A DNA stretch of 64,000 nucleotides. Source: Bacteroidales bacterium (lineage in GTDB: Bacteria; Bacteroidota; Bacteroidia; Bacteroidales; UBA932). The DNA lies in NCBI GenBank assembly GCA_017553545.1, contig JAFZKT010000016.1, forward strand, positions 22,525 to 86,524, written 5' to 3'. Positions 60,537 to 64,000 of the stretch are shown here, piece after piece. The notes beneath the pieces are model-generated. The model saw nothing but the letters and a program-made list of their open reading frames with translations. It had not been told where the DNA came from and searched no databases. Every line of letters starts with the position of its first letter. The stretch's first letter is position 1. A program made the translations under genes and the position numbers.

Positions 60537-61601
60537 ATGAACTACACCCTTCCGTTGCAATGCGTGGGCCTGATGTCCGGTACTTCGGCCGATGCCCTGG
60601 ATGTCTGCTGCGCCACCTTTTATAAGGAAGAAGGCCGATGGAAGTACCACATCGACGCCGCCCGTTCCTACGAATACCCGCGGGACCTCCGTCAGAGGCT
60701 GATGTTTGATGTGCAGGAGATGTCGGCCCGGGAATTCGTGGCCTTCCACAGCGCTTACGGCCGCTATCTGGGGCAGCGGGTGAACGATTTCCTGGCAGAA
60801 ACAGGCCTCAAACCCCAGCTGATTGCCTCCCACGGCAGCACGGTTTTCCATCGGCCCGCAGACAAGGTCATGTTCCAGATTGGCGACGGAGCGGCCATTG
60901 CCGCCGTCACGGGCATTCCCACCGTGTCGGATTTCCGCCGGCTGGACATCATGCTGGGCGGGCAGGGCGCTCCGCTGGTTCCCATCGGCGACAACCTGCT
61001 TTTCGGAGAGTTCGACTATTGCCTCAACATCGGCGGCTTTTCCAATATTTCATACCGGGAAGGGGAGAAGCGCATTGCCTTTGACATTTCGCCGGTGAAC
61101 TATGTAATCAACCATTATTGCCGGCTCATCGGCATGGAAATGGACAAGGACGGCCTTCTCGCCAGCCAGGGCGAAGTGAATCAGGAGGTGCTGGATGCGC
61201 TGAACGCGCTGGACTACTATTCACGTCCGGCGCCCAAATCCCTGGGGCGCGAATGGGTGGAAAACCATATTTTCCCGCTGCTGGATCACTCCGGACTTGG
61301 GATGAAGGATCTTCTTCGCACCTATTATGAACACTGCGCGCAACAACTGGCCCGGGTAGTCAAGCCCGAGAGTTGGATTCTGGTCACCGGCGGCGGCGCA
61401 CACAATCTCGTTCTCATCAACCGGATGGAAAAGCTTTCCCTCTGCAATCTAGTTTTGGGAACCCGCGAACTCATCGATTTTAAGGAGGCCCTCATCTTCG
61501 CCTTCCTGGGCGTGCTCTATGTGATGGACGAGCCCTCCTGCCTTCGCAGCGTCACGGGCGCGGAAAAGGACAACATCGGGGGAATGCTCTTCAAGGTTTA
61601 G
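60537..61601 (+). CDS. anmK: Anhydro-N-acetylmuramic acid kinase
   Basis: 354 residues. Phosphorylates anhydroMurNAc released by lytic transglycosylases such as the MltD-like protein. LMSGTSADALDVC at residues 12-24, LIASHGSTVFH, and the GAP LVTGGGAHN motif near residue 280 are family marks. ATG 60537 (MNYTLPLQCVGLM) is chosen; an upstream start at 60489 would lie in the promoter. Divergent from nagZ. Confidence 0.95.
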   Translation: MNYTLPLQCVGLMSGTSADALDVCCATFYKEEGRWKYHIDAARSYEYPRDLRQRLMFDVQEMSAREFVAFHSAYGRYLGQRVNDFLAETGLKPQLIASHGSTVFHRPADKVMFQIGDGAAIAAVTGIPTVSDFRRLDIMLGGQGAPLVPIGDNLLFGEFDYCLNIGGFSNISYREGEKRIAFDISPVNYVINHYCRLIGMEMDKDGLLASQGEVNQEVLDALNALDYYSRPAPKSLGREWVENHIFPLLDHSGLGMKDLLRTYYEHCAQQLARVVKPESWILVTGGGAHNLVLINRMEKLSLCNLVLGTRELIDFKEALIFAFLGVLYVMDEPSCLRSVTGAEKDNIGGMLFKV

Positions 61602-62170
61602 ATGACGCCCAGATGACTCAGGAGGATGCGCAGGCCGATGCCGATGAGGATGATACCTCCCAGCAGTTCCGGCCGCATCTTCCGGTTCACCGCCTCACCG
61701 AAGCGATAACCCAGGAAATAGCCTAAAATGCTCATCAGGAAGGACACCGCACCGATAATCAGCAGGGGAGCGGTGAGGCTTCCCAGCGTGTCGTAACCCG
61801 TGCATGCGTAGGAAATACCCACGGCCAGGGCGTCGATGCTGGTGGCAACGGCCAGTAACAACTGCGCGCCCGGTTTCTCCGGGTCGATGGAGGGTTTTTC
61901 CTCCTTTTTGAACGCGTCCAGCAGCATCTTTCCGCCGATGATGGCCAGCATCGCAAAGGCAATCCAGTGGTCGTAGGCCTCGATGAGTGCGCTGAAACGA
62001 CTGGTAAGGAACCAGCCGATGAGAGGCATCAGGGCCTGAAAAAAGCCGAAGAGAAAGGCCAGGCGCAGCATTACGCCCCAAGCCTTGCGGCGAAGAATGA
62101 CGGCGCACACCACGGAAACCGTGAAGCAGTCCATGGCAAGCGCCAACGCCAAGAGGATGTTCTCAATCAT
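61598..62170 (-). CDS. mntP: MntP-like manganese efflux protein
   Basis: 190 residues with six membrane helices; starts MIENILLALALAMDCFTVSV, has the acidic pairs of the MntP family (Asp in AMDCF and TSIDALAVGISYA). Exports Mn2+. It overlaps the AGCS symporter by 4 bases and anmK by 4 at the convergent ends. No yybP-ykoY-type Mn riboswitch was seen, consistent with its place inside an operon. Confidence 0.88.
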   Translation of the reverse strand: MIENILLALALAMDCFTVSVVCAVILRRKAWGVMLRLAFLFGFFQALMPLIGWFLTSRFSALIEAYDHWIAFAMLAIIGGKMLLDAFKKEEKPSIDPEKPGAQLLLAVATSIDALAVGISYACTGYDTLGSLTAPLLIIGAVSFLMSILGYFLGYRFGEAVNRKMRPELLGGIILIGIGLRILLSHLGVI

Positions 62171-63549
62171 TTCTTTTCAAATTCTTTCAGCGCCTTGATG
62201 GCTTTGGGACACAGGATGAGAATGGAGAGAACCGTCAGCCAGGCCATGAGGCCCACGCCGATATCGCCAAGCGCCCATACGAGTTTCGTCTCGCGGACAG
62301 CTCCAAAAACGACTGCCCCCAGCATCAGGACCTGAAGGATACGGATGGCCCATTTTTCTCCTTTGCGCCCTTTAAACAGATAAATAATGCTGCTCTCTGA
62401 ATAGAAATAATAAGCCATCACGGTGCTGAACACGAAGAAAATCATCGCGATGGAAACGAACTGGCCGCCAAAGCCCGCAAAGACCGTATCCACTGCGCTC
62501 TGGGTGTAGGCCACGAAATTGTCTCCCAGTTCCGGGGCGCCGGCGTACCAGAGATATACACTTCCGTCCAACTGGTTGTAGGTGCCGGAAAGGATATTGT
62601 AAGTGCCGGAAGTGAGAATCATCAGGGCTGTCGCCGTGCACACCAAAAGGGTGTCCACATAAACGGAAAAAGCCTGCGCCAGGCCCTGCTGGGCAGGATG
62701 CGGCACGTCCGTTGCGGCCGACACAATAGCCCCGGTACCCTGACCGGCCTCATTGGAGAAAATGCCTCGCTTGACGCCCATGGCAATGGTGGATCCAATA
62801 ATGCCGCCGCAGATGGGATTGATGCCGAAGGCGTTGGTAACGATGGAAGCAAAGACCGCCGGCACATCCTGGATATGAAAGCCGATGACCACCAGCGACA
62901 TAAGAATATAACCCAAGGCCATGAACGGGGTGACGATGGTAGCCACCTTGGCGATGCGGTTCACCCCGCCCAGAATCACCAGGCCCAGGATGACGGCCAG
63001 TGCGATACCGGAAAACAGAGGAGTGACGGGGAAGGCGTTTTTAACGGCCGATGAAAGCCCGTTGGCCTGCACCGTGGTAAGGAAAATGCCGCAGGCAAAT
63101 ACCGTAATGACAGCGAAGACTATGCCCAGCCAGCGCTGCCCCAGGCCCTTTTCGATGAAACTGAAGGGGCCGCCGCGATAACCGCTCCGGTGGGGGAACT
63201 TGTAGATTTGCGCCAGGGTGGACTCCACGAAGGCGGTGGAAGCGCCGAAGAAGGCCACCACCCACATCCAGAACACGGCGCCGGGGCCGCCGAAAGCGAT
63301 GGCCGTAGCAACGCCCACGATGTTTCCGGTGCCCACGCGACCGCTCAAGGCGATGCAGAAAGCCTCAAAGGAGGAAATGCCCTTTCCATCGGCCTTTTTA
63401 CTGAAGAGGGAACGTAGCATGGTGGAGAACTTCCGCACCTGGACGAAACGCGTGCGGAAAGAGAAATAGAGGCCCGCGGCGATGAGCAGCACCACCAGGG
63501 CAGGATTCCACACGATATCGTTGATTTGAGAGACGATCTTCTCCAGCAT
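62167..63549 (-). CDS. AGCS-family sodium:alanine/glycine symporter
   Basis: 460 residues, about 11 membrane helices. Family signature ALSGRVGTGNIVGVATAIAF (near residue 70) and FSNEAGQGTGAIVSAATDVP are characteristic. Takes up alanine or glycine with Na+. Start ATG 63549 (MLEKIVSQIND), 19 bases after the TATCTTTG -7 box. First gene of the operon with mntP. Confidence 0.92.
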   Translation of the reverse strand: MLEKIVSQINDIVWNPALVVLLIAAGLYFSFRTRFVQVRKFSTMLRSLFSKKADGKGISSFEAFCIALSGRVGTGNIVGVATAIAFGGPGAVFWMWVVAFFGASTAFVESTLAQIYKFPHRSGYRGGPFSFIEKGLGQRWLGIVFAVITVFACGIFLTTVQANGLSSAVKNAFPVTPLFSGIALAVILGLVILGGVNRIAKVATIVTPFMALGYILMSLVVIGFHIQDVPAVFASIVTNAFGINPICGGIIGSTIAMGVKRGIFSNEAGQGTGAIVSAATDVPHPAQQGLAQAFSVYVDTLLVCTATALMILTSGTYNILSGTYNQLDGSVYLWYAGAPELGDNFVAYTQSAVDTVFAGFGGQFVSIAMIFFVFSTVMAYYFYSESSIIYLFKGRKGEKWAIRILQVLMLGAVVFGAVRETKLVWALGDIGVGLMAWLTVLSILILCPKAIKALKEFEKK

Positions 63550-63563
63550 AATCCTTCCTTTGA

Positions 63564-63594
63564 TTTGCAAAGATACGTTTTTTTCGTAACTTTG
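63564..63594 (+). promoter_or_regulatory. Promoter of tmRNA
   Basis: TTTG at 63564-63567, a 19-base spacer, TAACTTTG at 63587-63594: a perfect Bacteroidota promoter 14 bases before the tmRNA 5' end. Confidence 0.75.
63568..63575 (-). promoter_or_regulatory. -7 promoter element for the AGCS operon
   Basis: TATCTTTG on the minus strand, abutting the tmRNA -33 element (63564-63567), so the two divergent promoters occupy the same DNA. Confidence 0.6.
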
Positions 63595-63608
63595 CGGCCA
63601 CGTTCAGC

Positions 63609-64000
63609 GGGGGTGTTTTGGTTTTGACAGCGCCGACGCAGGACGGTAAGCATGTCGGGCTTCCCGGCGCCTGGCCCGTAAATCTCAGACGTCGAAAAAT
63701 CAGTTGCCAACAACAACTACGCACTCGCTGCTTAATTTGCCAAGCAAATAAGCTTAATCCGTCCCGCCAAGGCTGCGGGGCCGACGAGTATCCCTCGGCG
63801 CTTCCGCCTCTTAAGGGCCGATCAAGGGGTATCATCCATTTGAGGCTGCTCCGGAGGACGCCTCTAAATCCGGCTAAGACTTAAAGGCTAAGGATAAGTT
63901 TGCCCGCCATCCGGCTGGCTTGTCACGAAAACCAAAGGACGGATAAGCATGTAGAAAGCCGCCAGGTGCGACGTTTGGACAGCGGTTCGAGTCCGCTCAC
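63609..64000 (+). ncRNA. ssrA: Transfer-messenger RNA (3' end cut by window edge)
   Basis: Begins GGGGGTGTTTTGGTTTTGAC and ends within the tRNA-like domain at the edge (GGTTCGAGTCCGCTC, the T arm). The tag reading frame ends AAC AAC AAC TAC GCA CTC GCT GCT TAA (63709-63735), giving ...NNNYALAA; it may start at GTC 63691 or GAA 63694. Rescues stalled ribosomes. Only the last few bases are missing. Confidence 0.95.

Noticed and set aside
61598-62200. Manganese riboswitch before mntP
   Set aside because: The gene starts inside the symporter's stop codon region, leaving no leader for an RNA element.

Overview
The window is chromosomal DNA of a member of the Bacteroidota, most likely order Bacteroidales with a fairly GC-rich genome. 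The evidence is the recurrent Bacteroidota promoter (TTTG, about 19 bases, then TAnnTTTG), a tmRNA tag ending NNNYALAA, divergent tdh/kbl, eukaryotic-type NADP isocitrate dehydrogenase, DUF5683 and HhH/beta-barrel proteins, and scarce Shine-Dalgarno sequences. I cannot name the genus.

Layout. 1-4.5 kb: ligA (cut by the left edge), a candidate small RNA, the threonine-catabolism pair tdh/kbl, and tRNA-Cys. 4.5-10.1 kb: an accessory stretch with two related CarboxypepD_reg-type secreted proteins (one truncated and fused tail-to-tail with a broken lipoprotein gene), an AT-rich island with a frameshifted WG-repeat gene flanked by 61-bp direct repeats, a DUF4234-like protein, and about 1 kb of non-coding palindromic DNA. 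10.2-12.2 kb: unknown membrane proteins and a secreted protein made of 17-residue tandem repeats. 12.2-23.1 kb: housekeeping operons (DUF389, rmuC, BaiN-like, YgjP-like, MscS, serB; CorB-like; mutY, maf, kdsC-like).

23.2-34.7 kb is the most unusual part. A tightly overlapping + strand operon runs citX, TPR protein, condensation-like enzyme, AMP-ligase, acyl carrier protein, citC-citG fusion, aconitase, isocitrate dehydrogenase. It meets head-on a second, nearly identical carrier protein with a second condensation-superfamily enzyme on the opposite strand. Thus the genes that make and attach the citrate-lyase prosthetic group are interleaved with a stand-alone C-A-T (condensation, adenylation, thiolation) set, while no citrate lyase subunit gene (citD, E, F) is visible. 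The ordinary fatty-acid acpP lies elsewhere (43.4 kb).

34.7-35.3 kb is a hairpin-rich non-coding block with a 26-bp perfect inverted repeat. 35.3-41.7 kb holds unknown exported proteins, a D-2-hydroxyacid dehydrogenase, a YtrA-type GntR/ABC transporter operon with a visible operator, an AraC-type regulator, a deoxyhypusine-synthase-like protein and a small outer-membrane protein. 41.8-51.9 kb is one long - strand operon: hpt, adk, MMPL transporter, fakA-like, fakB-like, GNAT, plsX, acpP, and a nucleoside kinase with a frameshift. 52-60.5 kb has an HhH/beta-barrel protein, mltD-like, DUF5683, parB, parA, a degenerate PriA and nagZ; anmK, mntP-like, an AGCS symporter and the start of tmRNA close the window.

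A cross-cutting theme is small palindromic repeats that lie in frame inside real genes (citCG three times, BaiN-like, fakA-like). They have added short peptide inserts without breaking the reading frames.
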